NCBI RefSeq assembly: GCF_041146795.1
Contig: NC_135186.1
Location: 38,028,854-38,092,853, forward strand
DNA length: 64,000 nucleotides
Direction: 5' to 3'
DNA from: Maylandia zebra
Taxonomy: Eukaryota > Chordata > Actinopteri > Cichliformes > Cichlidae
The stretch's first letter is position 1, and each line of letters begins with the position of its first letter. The notes beneath the pieces were generated by a model. It saw only the letters and a list, made by a program, of their open reading frames with translations, was not told the origin of the DNA and made no database searches. The position numbers and the translations under genes are program-made. This document shows positions 23,796-34,745 of the stretch, in pieces.

Positions 23796-25284
23796 TTATC
23801 TTATCTTATCTTATCTTATCTTATCTTATCTTATCTTATCTTATCTTATCGGCTCTTATCTTATCGGCTCTTATCTTATCTTATCTTATCTTATCTTATC
23901 TTATCTTATCTTGTCGGCTCTTATCTTATCTTATCTTATCTTATCTTATCGGCTCTTATCTTATCTTATCTTATCTTATCTTATCTTATCGGCTCTTATC
24001 TTATCTTATCTTATCTTATCGGCTCTTATCGGCTCTTATCTTATCTTATCGGCTCTTATCTTATCTTATCTTATCTTATCGGCTCTTATCTTATCTTATC
24101 TTATCTTATCTTATCTTATCTTATCGGCTCTTATCTTATCTTATCGGCTCTTATCTTATCTTATCTTATCTTATCTTATCTTATCTTATCGGCTCTTATC
24201 TTATCTTATCTTATCTTATCTTATCTTATCTTATCTTATCGGCTCTTATCGGCTCTTATCGGCTCTTATCTTATCTTATCTTATCTTATCGGCTCTTATC
24301 TTATCTTATCTTATCTTATCGGCTCTTATCTTATCTTATCTTATCTTATCTTATCGGCTCTTATCTTATCTTATCTTATCTTATCTTATCGGCTCTTATC
24401 TTATCTTATCTTATCGGCTCTTATCGGCTCTTATCTTATCTTATCGGCTCTTATCTTATCTTATCTTATCTTATCTTATCTTATCTTATCGGCTCTTATC
24501 TTATCTTATCTTATCTTATCGGCTCTTATCGGCTCTTATCTTATCTTATCGGCTCTTATCTTATCTTATCTTATCTTATCTTATCTTATCTTATCTTATC
24601 TTATCGGCTCTTATCTTATCTTATCTTATCTTATCTTATCTTATCGGCTCTTATCGGCTCTTATCTTATCTTATCTTATCTTATCGGCTCTTATCTTATC
24701 TTATCTTATCTTATCGGCTCTTATCTTATCTTATCTTATCTTATCTTATCTTATCTTATCGGCTCTTATCTTATCGTATCTTATCTTATCGGCTCTTATC
24801 TTATCTTATCTTATCTTATCTTATCGGCTCTTATCTTATCTTATCTTATCTTATCTTATCTTATCTTATCTTATCGGCTCTTATCTTATCTTATCTTATC
24901 TTATCGGCTCTTATCTTATCTTATCGGCTCTTATCTTATCTTATCTTATCTTATCTTATCGGCTCTTATCGGCTCTTATCTTATCTTATCTTATCTTATC
25001 GGCTCTTATCGGCTCTTATCTTATCTTATCTTATCTTATCGGCTCTTATCTTATCTTATCTTATCTTATCTTATCTTATCTTATCTTATCTTATCGGCTC
25101 TTATCTTATCGGCTCTTATCGGCTCTTATCTTATCTTATCTTATCTTATCGGCTCTTATCGGCTCTTATCTTATCTTATCTTATCTTATCTTATCTTATC
25201 GGCTCTTATCTTATCGGCTCTTATCGGCTCTTATCTTATCTTATCTTATCGGCTCTTATCTTACCTTATCGGCTCTTATCGGCT
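23794..25284. repeat. two-unit pentamer satellite (TTATC / GGCTC), about 1.49 kb
   Basis: The array keeps strict 5-bp phase and is built almost entirely of TTATC and GGCTC. By hand I count about 52 GGCTC in about 298 units, never two adjacent. Only three other changes stand out: TTGTC at 23,911, GTATC at 24,776 and TTACC at 25,261. It extends the 3' tail of the LINE at 21,381-23,793 and is preceded by a GT run (23,759-23,793). Having no stop in any forward frame, it yields huge artificial Leu-Ser-Tyr frames. Confidence 0.97.
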
Positions 25285-25712
25285 AAGATGAACAGACACA
25301 TGGGTCACTACATGAGCGGGCCACAGAAAAGGATGGGCAAGAATACCAGAGGCGCAAAACACCAGCTACTGGTAGACAGAACAGTCAGCCGAGACTGCAG
25401 GACCAGACTGACCAACCTGTGCACTGCCTGGATTGATTACAAGAAGGCCTATGACTCAATGCCCCACAGCTGGATACTGGAATGCCTAGAATTGTACAAG
25501 ATCAATGGGACCCTAAGAGCCTTCATCAGGAACTCAATGGGGATGTGGCGTACAACACTAGAGGCCAACTCCAAGCCCATAGCACAAGTCACCATCAAGT
25601 GTGGGATCTACCAAGGAGATGCTCTGTCCCCACTGCTGTTCTGCATAGGCCTGAACCCCCTCAGTGAGATCATTGACAAGACTGGCTACGTTCAAAAGTG
25701 GATTTTTGTTTA
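25285..25712 (+). mobile_element. R4/Dong-like LINE, downstream part
   Basis: Continues the protein interrupted at 21,380: AKMNRHMGHYMSG, NTRGAKHQLLVDRTVSRDC, AWIDYKKAYDSMPHSWILE, KCGIYQGDALSPLLFCIGL. These are RT blocks of R4/Dong-type elements. It stops near DKTGY and runs into other repeat sequence, so the YMDD box and the C-terminal endonuclease are missing. Confidence 0.85.
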
Positions 25713-26322
25713 TATCAGTGCTGTCAATAAGAAAAGTAAATAATTAATATCACAATTTTCTGCAATTAATCATGATTAATCAATTACTTGATCAGTAACT
25801 TGGTTGCAATTTTTTTTTCAACGTTATATTTAAGCTTGTAACAGACAGTTATGCAATATAATGAAGTAAATGGAGAATAAACACAAAGAATGTTAAATGC
25901 TTAAATTCAAAGAGAATTTGAGTAGTTTTCTGTGAGCACAGGTTCTCTCCTGTGAAATACAACTTTTTAAAACCTATATGCTAATATTATACCGTGTTTG
26001 GCTGCTGGTTCAGTGAATTGTGGTCTGAGAAGGACGAAACCTGCAGCTTCAGAATCCGTGAGATGTCCGTGTACATGCTGCCGGGTGAATGATCCGCACT
26101 TTGTGTTTACATCTTTTTGGAGAATTGTTGCTGTTTTAGCTGTTTGGCAATTGTTGAAATACTTTTGTGAGCAAAATATATTTTATATCAAAATCAATTC
26201 AGGATTTAATGAATTGATATCACGTTATTCAAACTAAAATCAATTTGAATCAGAAAATCGATGTTTTAAAAAACCCACCCGAAGTCCCGTTGATCTTGTT
26301 CAAATCTGGGCATTTCATATTG
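25713..26322. mobile_element. fragments of hAT-like sequence
   Basis: Begins CAGTGCTGTCAATAAG followed by AATTAATCATGATTAATC, a start typical of a fish hAT family. Near 26,240-26,285 AAAATCGATG and AAAAAACCCACCC resemble the ends of the element at 27,507-28,583. Neither has a confirmed partner end. No gene seen. Confidence 0.35.
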
Positions 26323-26922
26323 GCAATATTATTATATAACGCTATATATACACTTTCATTGCTTTATCTGTCTATTAGCACTGTGCTTATATGTAAAACC
26401 AGGCATCAGCAAGTAAAACACATTTAGTGCACTACAAATCCTTTGATGAATACGAGGCTTTAATAGTTTTACTGAAGCTCAGTGAGGTACATAAAAATCC
26501 AGCATTTTGATAATACAAAACAAACATTTTCACATTGGTACTGACCAGAAATATTCTGAAATGACTATGATATTATCAAGTTACTGCATATTACATGATG
26601 CATGTAAAGAATAAAATGTGATATTCAGATGCACATTGAACAGATCAGTACACTGAATTTTTCTAGAAAAAAGGATTCAGGTTGCTTTGAAACGAGCAAC
26701 ACTGCCACAAAATTCATGAAGTTTTATCTCATGTAAACAAACATGTCATTGACATATAGGTAAGTTTAAAAAACGATGACTTGGTCGCATTTTACATGCA
26801 CACTCATATATAACCTGATAAACAGTATTTCCTAGTTACAAATAAATACATTCAATATAGGCACAGCCAGCAACTAAAAGCAGGTTGTTACGGCACATTC
26901 AGCACAGCCTGGCGTCCGGCCG

Positions 26923-29089
26923 TCATTCCTTCGCGACACAGGTGCATCCGACCGCCAGATCGAACGGACAGCTGCAATACCCATGCGTGCCTATGCTCTC
27001 GTACACCTGAATCTGTACGAAGATTGGTCTGGCCACCATGTTCTCCACACTGCAAGGCATGCATTTGGCCTCCTTGATCGTCTGTGGTTCTCGGCCTGCT
27101 TTAGAGTTGTTTCTGAAACACAGGAAAACAAAGTCCACGGATAAACGGAAGTGTTCAGGTGTGACAGTGTCAGACATTAAGATCTGCTCACGCTGGACTC
27201 AAAAGCCTGTGAATTTTAGCTCTAACACATGTGCTTGTCCCAGCACTGTGTCCAACCTTTCCTCTGCTAAAATCAATGTTGAAATCCAGTTTTTATGGCT
27301 GGGTGGCATAAAGTCTGCAGCAAGATTGGACTGACAGGGCATTACCCAGTAATCCTCCACGACTTCCTGCTCATTTGTGACGGTAACGAGATCATAATTT
27401 ACAAAATGAACATTGTGTTTTATTCAGTAAGACCTGAAACCAGCGACTGAGACCATGAAGTCATGAGGGCAGTTTAGAGTGGCCCCCACTGAAAGTGCAT
27501 CCTTACTAGGGGTGGGTTCTTATAATCGATTCATCGATTAAAATCGATTCTGGCTTGGATAACGTAAAATCGATTCATTAAAATCCTGAATCGATTTTTT
27601 AATATAAATTTATTTTGCCCAAAATGCCAGAATCTCAGGTGAAATCTTACAAAATTTCAAGAACCACCAAACAGTTAAGACAGTAAATGAGAGCAGGAAC
27701 ACGGATTCTGCACAAAGACTTAAACACACAGCGGGACCCGCGGATCAGAATCAGTTAGATGTCGCCTTTCTCACAGTCGGGGCTGAAAGCCGACAGCTCG
27801 CTGACTCTGATCTGTCGGCGGGTCCGCGCTTTGTGTGCACGCCCTTTATGCGCCGATTCTAAAGCTGTTAGTTTGATCTCTCTCCAAACAATATTGACCG
27901 AACCAGCAGCAAAAGAAGATCCAAACGCTTCACATAAACATCGTCATGAATTCACTCAGACATTTACTGTTTTGCTTCCACTGCGATGCACAGCTCTCTC
28001 TCTGTACTTCAAGAACAGTTTCCCTTTCTTCATTATTCGCTTGCTTGTTACGCACAAGTCTACCGTTGTTTACAGGCTGTCGGCCGCTGTTTTTTCCCTT
28101 TTACATTCTTCCGAAAAGAAAACCTAATTTCTGCTGTTCAATACTGAACAAATTTAAACTTTTTAAAATTATTCAAAATGCAAAACGCTGTGTCTGTAAT
28201 AAAACCGCTGTAACTTCAGAGGTAATGTTCATATGTTGATTAATGGTTTTCTTTCGTTTTTGATGTACTGCAGAATATTTTTATAAAATCCCAGGCCAGG
28301 AAAATCACCTTCATGTTTTTCTGTGTTTTATCTTCAGCTACTTTGACACAAAGGCATCTGCTGTGACGCTCACACCTGTGATAAAGTCTTGCGTGTGTCA
28401 GCTTCCTTTTTATTGATACAAAAATATGTAAATGTACAGATCTGAATTATAATATTTCTGACTGTCAAAATTTCCCAGATTTAAATCGAATCGAATTAAA
28501 TCGAATCGTGGATCGAATCGATTCGGGGCCTTGTGAATCGGAATTGAATCGATTCTAGAAATCAGTGACGATACCCAGCCCTAATCCTTACACTCCTGAA
28601 GCACCAGTCGTATATATACAGCTGTGTTTGTATGATCAATGAAGCCTAAACTTTTGTTCTTTCCTGGCTTTAAGTAAGTAAACTCACTGTAGTTTCCAGG
28701 GCGCGACTGAAGAATTATGGAGGTCGGACACATGAGTGAAGTACTGCCTGTGATAGTGCTGAGCATGGTTGCAGTTTTGAGGACAAACCGGGCTGCTGAA
28801 CGCTGTCCCCATCAGTCCCAGGAAGAGCTGGAAGACAAGCACACATTTTGACACAATGACACCGATCAGAGGCTTTGACTGATCTGTCTCCAACGTCCCT
28901 CCAAAAGAAGCTCGATGAAAACGCTTTGCTCTGTACACACACATCACACAGGTTTGTGTAGTAATGAGCTGTGCAGTCCAAAGCTGTTTCCAGGCTGTCA
29001 CTGTGAGGTGAAGCCAGAGCGTACAAAGCATCTGCACACCTGTTCTCCAGGTGACGGCTCGTACTCACCAGAATAGCGCTGGAGTTCAT
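26923..29089 (-). CDS. interleukin-17 family cytokine, copy A
   Basis: Secreted cystine-knot cytokine of 116 aa. Coding exons: 29,069-29,089 (7 codons, donor GTGAGT), 28,688-28,827 (acceptor TTCCAG, donor GTGAGT) and 26,923-27,112 (acceptor TTTCAG, stop TGA). The N-terminus is a hydrophobic signal peptide built across the exon 1/2 junction (LLFLGLMGTAFSS). Exon 2 ends HNSSVAPWKL, like the SxSPW motif of IL-17s. Exon 3 has IKEAKCMPC, RPIFVQIQVYES, then YCSCPFDLAVGCTCV, matching the IL-17 cysteine pattern and its hallmark GCTCV end. There are eight cysteines in the protein. It is shorter than most IL-17s and resembles the fish-specific or IL-17C-like members, but I cannot assign the paralogue. 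Intron 2 carries a hAT insertion absent from copy B. Confidence 0.87.
27507..28583. mobile_element. hAT element, 1,077 bp, in intron 2 of il17 copy A
   Basis: Starts TAGGGGTGGGTTCTTATAAT and ends GATACCCAGCCCTA, imperfect inverted ends, flanked by the perfect 8-bp duplication ATCCTTAC (27,499-27,506 and 28,584-28,591). Copy B keeps the empty site with one ATCCTTAC at 49,420-49,427. The subterminal zones are packed with AATCGATTC motifs. There is no transposase frame, so it is nonautonomous. Confidence 0.95.
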
Positions 29090-30639
29090 GCTGAAGCTGC
29101 TGAGCTGGAATGCGTCTCCTCCTGTTCACCTGTGTAAACTCTCTGCTGGCACAGAGCTGCTGGTGTCTCCCTGTCTGAGCACACCTGTTTTATCCTGTCA
29201 CTCGCTGATGAAAGCTCATTTGCATTGTGCGGGGGAGGTGGCGGAGCCGTGTCAGCGGGATGTCATCATCGCGCGTACACATCAGTCAGCGAGTGTGTAC
29301 GTGGTTGAAGTTTGTTTTGTGTCGGGGCTAAATTTAGTCTGAACCTGCAGGCTTTCAGTCAGCTTTAAGCTTCATTGTTCCCGAGGGAAACTTTCAAGTT
29401 TCAAAGCAAAGAGAGAAAATCAAAGGTGAAAACATAACATGATATTTCAAAAGGTAAAAAGGCTGTAACAGAATTAAACACACATTTAATTATTTCATGT
29501 AATTGAGCTCTTTTAGATATGTTATCATATCCTGTAGTTGGCTTTTGACTTCCTGACCTGCTGATCAGTTTGAAGTTATCCTGGATTATTGAGCACTTTC
29601 AGACTTCTTCTCTGGTTTTCAGGCTCTTATTTTGTCAAGTCAGCCTTTGGGATGATCAGTCAGAATAAATACTGACATTTATCACGGCTTAAGGGAAACG
29701 ACATTTGACCTGATGCAGCTACAACTGATACGACCTGCGTTTGGTTTCATGTCCAAACTGAGCGTCAGTGTTCAAATGTCTCGTTATCCAGTCATTTCCC
29801 TCGAGGTTCAGGGATTTCCTCGTCTTCTGCTACATCACCAAAGCGCAGCTTCCCTGGAATTTGACCCGGCCTGACACCCACACACCGATAGAAGTCCTGA
29901 TGCAAGTGTGGGTTGGAACAAGTAGGAACAAGCCTGCTGCCTACTCTCACTGCTTTCACAACACCTGAAGCGCTCACCTAATGAAATTCCAAACAGGCAA
30001 AGCTATAAATAGAAATCTTGGAGGCCAAGCAGATACAGGCTTTGGAGCCAAGCAGCTTTGGATTCAGGAAATGTGCGTGTTCATGAACAAAGCTGCACAC
30101 GCTGAGTTTCATCACTATCCCACACACCTTACAGTGAGAGCAACAGTTTTCTGTGAATGAACCTTATAGTGCAGATTAACTTGAATCCCCAGATTAACTG
30201 GGATTGTCTTTTTTTTGTTGCCTGTGCCATTTGGTTCTTTAACCGTCAGAATTGTTGTCTGAAGACCAACAAGGAGAACCAATGGATTTACTTTGCCAAG
30301 TGGACCATCACGGCCTTGCCGTATTGGTCCATTTGATCGACCTTTGTTGTTATTATTTATTTTATTTTCAGTTGTTACAGACGGGACAGACATGACTGAG
30401 GGACAGGAAAGGGAGAAAGAAAGATAAAGGAAAAGAAAAACAGAGCAACATACTAAACACAACACCATCACGTTAATCTAGCTAAGTGTAAACAGCAGTA
30501 AATACTAAATACTGAATGTTGTTGTGTAGCAAGCAGGACCGACAGCGCACAATGTGCTTGTGTAGTTTATGTCTATGAACAGTGAACACCCGTGTGCACA
30601 CCTGTGTGGATCAGCGCGCTTGTATTCAAAAGGTTTCCC
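29090..30639. other. upstream region of il17 copy A
   Basis: The minus strand has a TATA-like AGGATAAAACAGG near 29,190-29,202, about 100 bases upstream of the il17 start codon, a plausible core promoter. The rest (to 30,639) shows no exon. A frame at 30,115-30,471 begins with a hydrophobic stretch but has no family resemblance and no support. Confidence 0.45.
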
Positions 30640-31740
30640 CATGTAACGGTCTGCAAGAGGATGTAGAGAGCCATAGCCCCGTCTCCCAGGGCATGAATCA
30701 GGCACGGTCCAGGCTCCAGACATCCAGAGGCCCCAGAATACGAGGACACAACGAGGACCACCAGGGGGGCATCAGTGCCCCCCTCCTGGGAAGAGCTGAG
30801 GAGAGCCCCAGACGAGGGGTCACCCAGCAGCCACGGAGCAGAAGCCAGAGGGGGCTGCACTGGTGCGTCTATCGGCTCTGCCGGCAGCCAGCTGTGCCAG
30901 AGTGAACCGAGCCGCAGGCCCAGAGGCCCGAGGGCCCCCCACGCTCCGGAAGAGGCCTGACCAAGCAACAGGCACCAGGCCCCGCCAAGTAGTCACCGGG
31001 AGTGAGCTGGTACATACCTGAGCGCCCAGCCCCGGACACCAAGAACCACCAACGCACCGACCCCTGAGGGCATCAGTCCGGCAGGGAGTGTGGTGAGGGG
31101 AGACAGGCCGTTGGAGTGCCTGGGAGTTCCCAGAGAGGTGGAGTCTAAGACCCGACCTGACATATAGACACAGACAAACAGGCACACACAGACACAAACA
31201 TGCATTCCCACCCTCATGCACACATATACAAACACTCAGCACTCACCCAACGTAAGGATGGACATAAATGGACATGTACACACAATCACACTCCCCAAAC
31301 AAACAAACAAACTCTATACCCTGGGTCCAGGTACCCTCGGCACCTAGACCCAGGTGATGTTACCCTTTCCCCCGGGTGGAGGCAAGCAGACCGCCCCAGG
31401 CTCTGCAGCAGCAGGGAGGCCCCGCATCCCAGATCCCAATCGGACGGCCAACACCTCCTCCCAGCCCCCCCGCCCCGATGGCCAGCAGAGAACGGGGGTG
31501 TGTGAGGACCCCATACCTCCCTCCTCCCGCTCATGTGTAGTGTTGCTGCGTGTTGTTCTAAAGTGCATTTAAAACACGGGAGGGCATGGTGCTGCTGCCA
31601 GAGAGCAGCAGGTGTTAGCACGGCCCCTCCCGAGAACCCTCAATGCCTACAGGTGGGCACCGGCGTCAGAGGTGGGGTTGAATACACAGACCGTCCTCTG
31701 GACGCCGTTAACGTGCCCGCCCTCAAGGCCCTATATGTAT
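30640..31740. repeat. GC-rich interspersed repeat, class unknown (copy A)
   Basis: GC-rich sequence with repeated CCCCAGA, GGCCC and CCCCGG stretches, then CACACAGACACA and AAACAAACAAAC runs. It reads like a noncoding portion of a mobile element rather than a gene; overlapping frames on both strands carry no domain. The counterpart in copy B is 51,490-51,750 plus 56,169-57,014, split by the LTR element. Confidence 0.45.
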
Positions 31741-32754
31741 GTGTTATGAGAGTGTGAGTAATGTGGATGTCTAAGTTGTGGAATAACTGGGATTGTCATA
31801 AAAATAATTGCAATGATCCGACTTGTATTTGTAATCAGACCTTTGTGCTCATCCTCCTGTGAGCTCTGAGTGATTGCGGTTTCACGATAGTTTCATATTT
31901 GGACATATTTATTGTAAGATGTCATAGCTGTGACCTTTCTTAGCATGAAGCACAGTATTGATGAATTTCATCGCTCGGGTGTCTCCTGAATGTCACCGAT
32001 TGCTTCATCAGTGCAGACGAGTGGAGGTGAGTGTGCTTTGACTAACATGCACACAGCCTCCAAACAGCCAGTGTGACCTGTGCTTCTGTAGGAAGTCAGT
32101 AAAGTTTATTCAAGAACTAAAGTGGCAAAGTGCTTTTGGGTCTGCAGCACAGTCTCCTTTAGTCACCTGGACCGAGCAAGTCCTGATGAGCAGACCTCAG
32201 AGACCTCGCAGTCAGGAGTGGATGTAGGACCTCATTAATACTCCCCAAGATCTGTAACAGTGATCGCCAAAATCTGACAGTAACCCTGAACTTTATGGGG
32301 AGCCGGTGTAAAGAGGACACAGTCAGGGTCACGTGGGACCTTTAGGAGGACCTGCCGAAGCCTTCTGCAGCCTCACAGCAGCATCCTGGACCATCTGGAA
32401 GTGATCCAGGGATGATTTCCTCAGGCAAAGGAAACAACGAATGACCAAATCAAAGCTTGTATGGTTCCAGTTTACATGGAGACGGATAAACACACGTTTG
32501 TACAAGACGGCCAAGATGCTTACCAAATCTGAACAACAGTAACAGCCACACTCCTCACAGCACAGCCCCTTCTTTTAGCTTCATTGATTCTCCTGATGCT
32601 GAATTAGTCCCTCTGTTTGTACATCAGTCCTTTCTTTGGGTTTCCCCACAGCACACCTGGAATTACTCCAACAGCAACTCTCCCTGACATTTCAGCTCAG
32701 TTGTCCTGCACAAACTCATAAACTGAAGTAATTATCTATTGCAGGAGTCAGAAT
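31741..32754. other. noncoding, repeat-like in part (copy A)
   Basis: No gene seen. The stretch 32,090-32,520 (GGGGAGCCGGTGTAAAGAGG, AGCATCCTGGACCATCTGG) resembles the 3' noncoding part of fish LINEs but has no coding remnant. Confidence 0.4.
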
Positions 32755-33080
32755 AATTTTCCTCAAGCTGCCCTATATTGTAAAGACCCTACAATAACAC
32801 AGAGAAACCCCAACAATCATATGGGGAGGAAGAAACCGCCGACAGAACCAGGCTCAAAGACGAGAGCCAGAGATCAACAACAGGTACGATTCAATGCAGA
32901 GAGGTCTATTAACACATAGTGAGTGAAGAAGAAGCACCCAGTGCATCATGGGAATCCCCGGCAGCCTACACCTATTGCAGCTTAACTAAGGGAGGATCCA
33001 GGGTCACCTGGTCCAGCACTAACTATATGCTTTAGCAAAAAGGAAAGTTTGAGCCTGATCTTGAAAGCAGAGATTTGTTT
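32755..33080. mobile_element. LINE 3' noncoding fragment (copy A)
   Basis: Contains GTAAAGACCCTACAATAACA, CATAGTGAGTGAAGAAG, GCATCATGGGAATCCCC and ACTATATGCTTTAGC, characteristic of the 3' region of the same abundant teleost LINE family seen at 4690-5050. Counterpart at about 58,029-58,354. Confidence 0.6.
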
Positions 33081-34539
33081 ATACACAGGTAACTACCTTT
33101 TATTTAACATAAAGAATCTGTAAAGTTGAACCTACAAAAACTGAATTTCAGCTTCTCATATAAAACGAATGTTGTGGATTTGAATTTGCTCTAAGTGCTG
33201 GTGTTTTCTGAACACTTCAGGTGTTGAAGAACATGTCGACATGTTGATAATTCCCCTCGTTGGAAGAATAAAATAAAGGAAACATCTTTCTGTGTATTCC
33301 CTTCCTTTGTTCCTCAAATGTCGCGCTGCTCTCTGTGTTCGGGAATCCTGGGGAAGACCTCGAATGTCGTATTTGCATAATGAAAGGTAAACAGGTGGGT
33401 GGATGGAGGAAGCAGGAGAGGGCTGGACAATGGGAGAGCGGACAAAAGGCGATCCCACATGCAGCATGGAAAGCATATTCCACAGCGCTGTTCTGTGTTG
33501 TTGTCCAGATATGAGGCCTGTGTGCAGGCAGGGAATCCCTCCGAACACTCCCACGCACTTGGAAAGTAAACCACAGGACTTTATGACTCCAATAGGAACA
33601 CGAATGTTGTTGGCTGTTTGTTTCTCAGGATCTTTGACTGCAGGCCATCACCGACACAAGCAGAAGAATGTATAAATATACACCTACAGGAGTGATTCAG
33701 TTTAGGGAACGAAAAGTCACCCCAGACCTTCACACTGTGCACAATCTGTTCATCGGCTGCTCTGTGTTCTGCTATTTTCTATATACAGTATATAAACATA
33801 TATAAACCACATAGCAGTTGTGTTTGTTTTAAGCACCGTGTGCAGTGTTGATGCCGTGGTTTATCAGCTCACAGCTTAAATGAGCACAATGGTTTGTAGC
33901 TGAGTACAAAGATAACGTTATGAAAGCACACGTGTGCAATCTGACACCAGCTTGAAGCCGCAGCTTCTGTATTTGGTTTCAGGTGATTTAACACTACAAG
34001 CTGCTGAACGAGTTGGCGTGCTGCTCCAGGCGCTGACGAAAGCGGCTCATTTCTTATGATCCAACGTGATTTTGAAATCGTGAGTGGAGGCAGATCAGAT
34101 CTACTGCAACCGTGCAACCCGTCTCAGCTCGTTTACAGCGAATGATTCAGCCGCCGCAGTTTCAGTTTATGTAGAAACAAAAATGAAATGTCTCTCTCGC
34201 ACACACAACATGTAATTACATACATATAGAAAAGTTAAAAGGTGGATATGTAAAACCCCGCTACCTTATTGTGGTGGAGGGGTTTGTGTGTCCCAGGGAT
34301 CCCAGGGGCTCGTTTGTCTGGGGGCTTTTGCTTCCTGGTGGGGTCTCCCATGGCAAATTGGTCCTGGGTAAGGGACCAGACAAAAAAGACCCCTGTGAGT
34401 TCATCTCTTCTCTTAGAAACTCACGCTCCCTCTCGCAGCCTGAGATCATCTCATCAAAGGCTGTTGGTAGTTCCCCCAACACATTTTGAAACCAGAGGTG
34501 ATAGATCGGTTAGAGCGGCGCCCCCCGGTGTTGGAATTC
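33081..34539. other. noncoding, nothing recognised (copy A)
   Basis: Short overlapping frames around 33,156-33,675 and 33,869-34,482 are conserved with copy B only because the whole block is. None has a domain, signal or splice context that I trust. Confidence 0.5.
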
Positions 34540-34745
34540 TCTCGCTCCATTTCTACGTTGCCTAGATTGTATTTATTCTTTTAAACAGCATCTTAAGACT
34601 CACTTATTTAGACTAGCTTTTAATTAGATTTGTGCTGTATGTTGGATTGTACTGTTTTATGTTTATCTCTTTATTATTATTGTGAAGCACTTTGTGGTTT
34701 TTATCCTGTGAAGAGCGCAATATAAATCAATAAAGTAAAGTAAAG
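34540..34745 (+). mobile_element. LINE 3' tail (copy A)
   Basis: Ends with TGTGAAGCACTTTGTGG, GAAGAGCGCAATATAAATC and then a short AAAGT repeat (34,734-34,748), the usual end of a plus-strand fish LINE. Only the tail is left. Counterpart 59,814-60,019. Confidence 0.65.

Noticed and set aside
23794..25284. CRISPR-like array
   Set aside because: No unique spacers; it is a vertebrate simple satellite attached to a LINE.
23656..25743. Very long Leu/Ser/Tyr-rich open frames (up to 695 aa) in three plus-strand frames
   Set aside because: They arise because neither pentamer of the satellite creates a forward stop. One frame runs into the R4-like LINE by chance.
30115..30471. 118-aa minus-strand frame with a hydrophobic N-terminus
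   Set aside because: Conserved only because the whole block is duplicated; no homology or splice context, and the composition looks noncoding.
33156..33675. Cluster of frames of 86-132 aa on both strands
   Set aside because: Mutually overlapping, no domain, and preserved in copy B only with the surrounding DNA.
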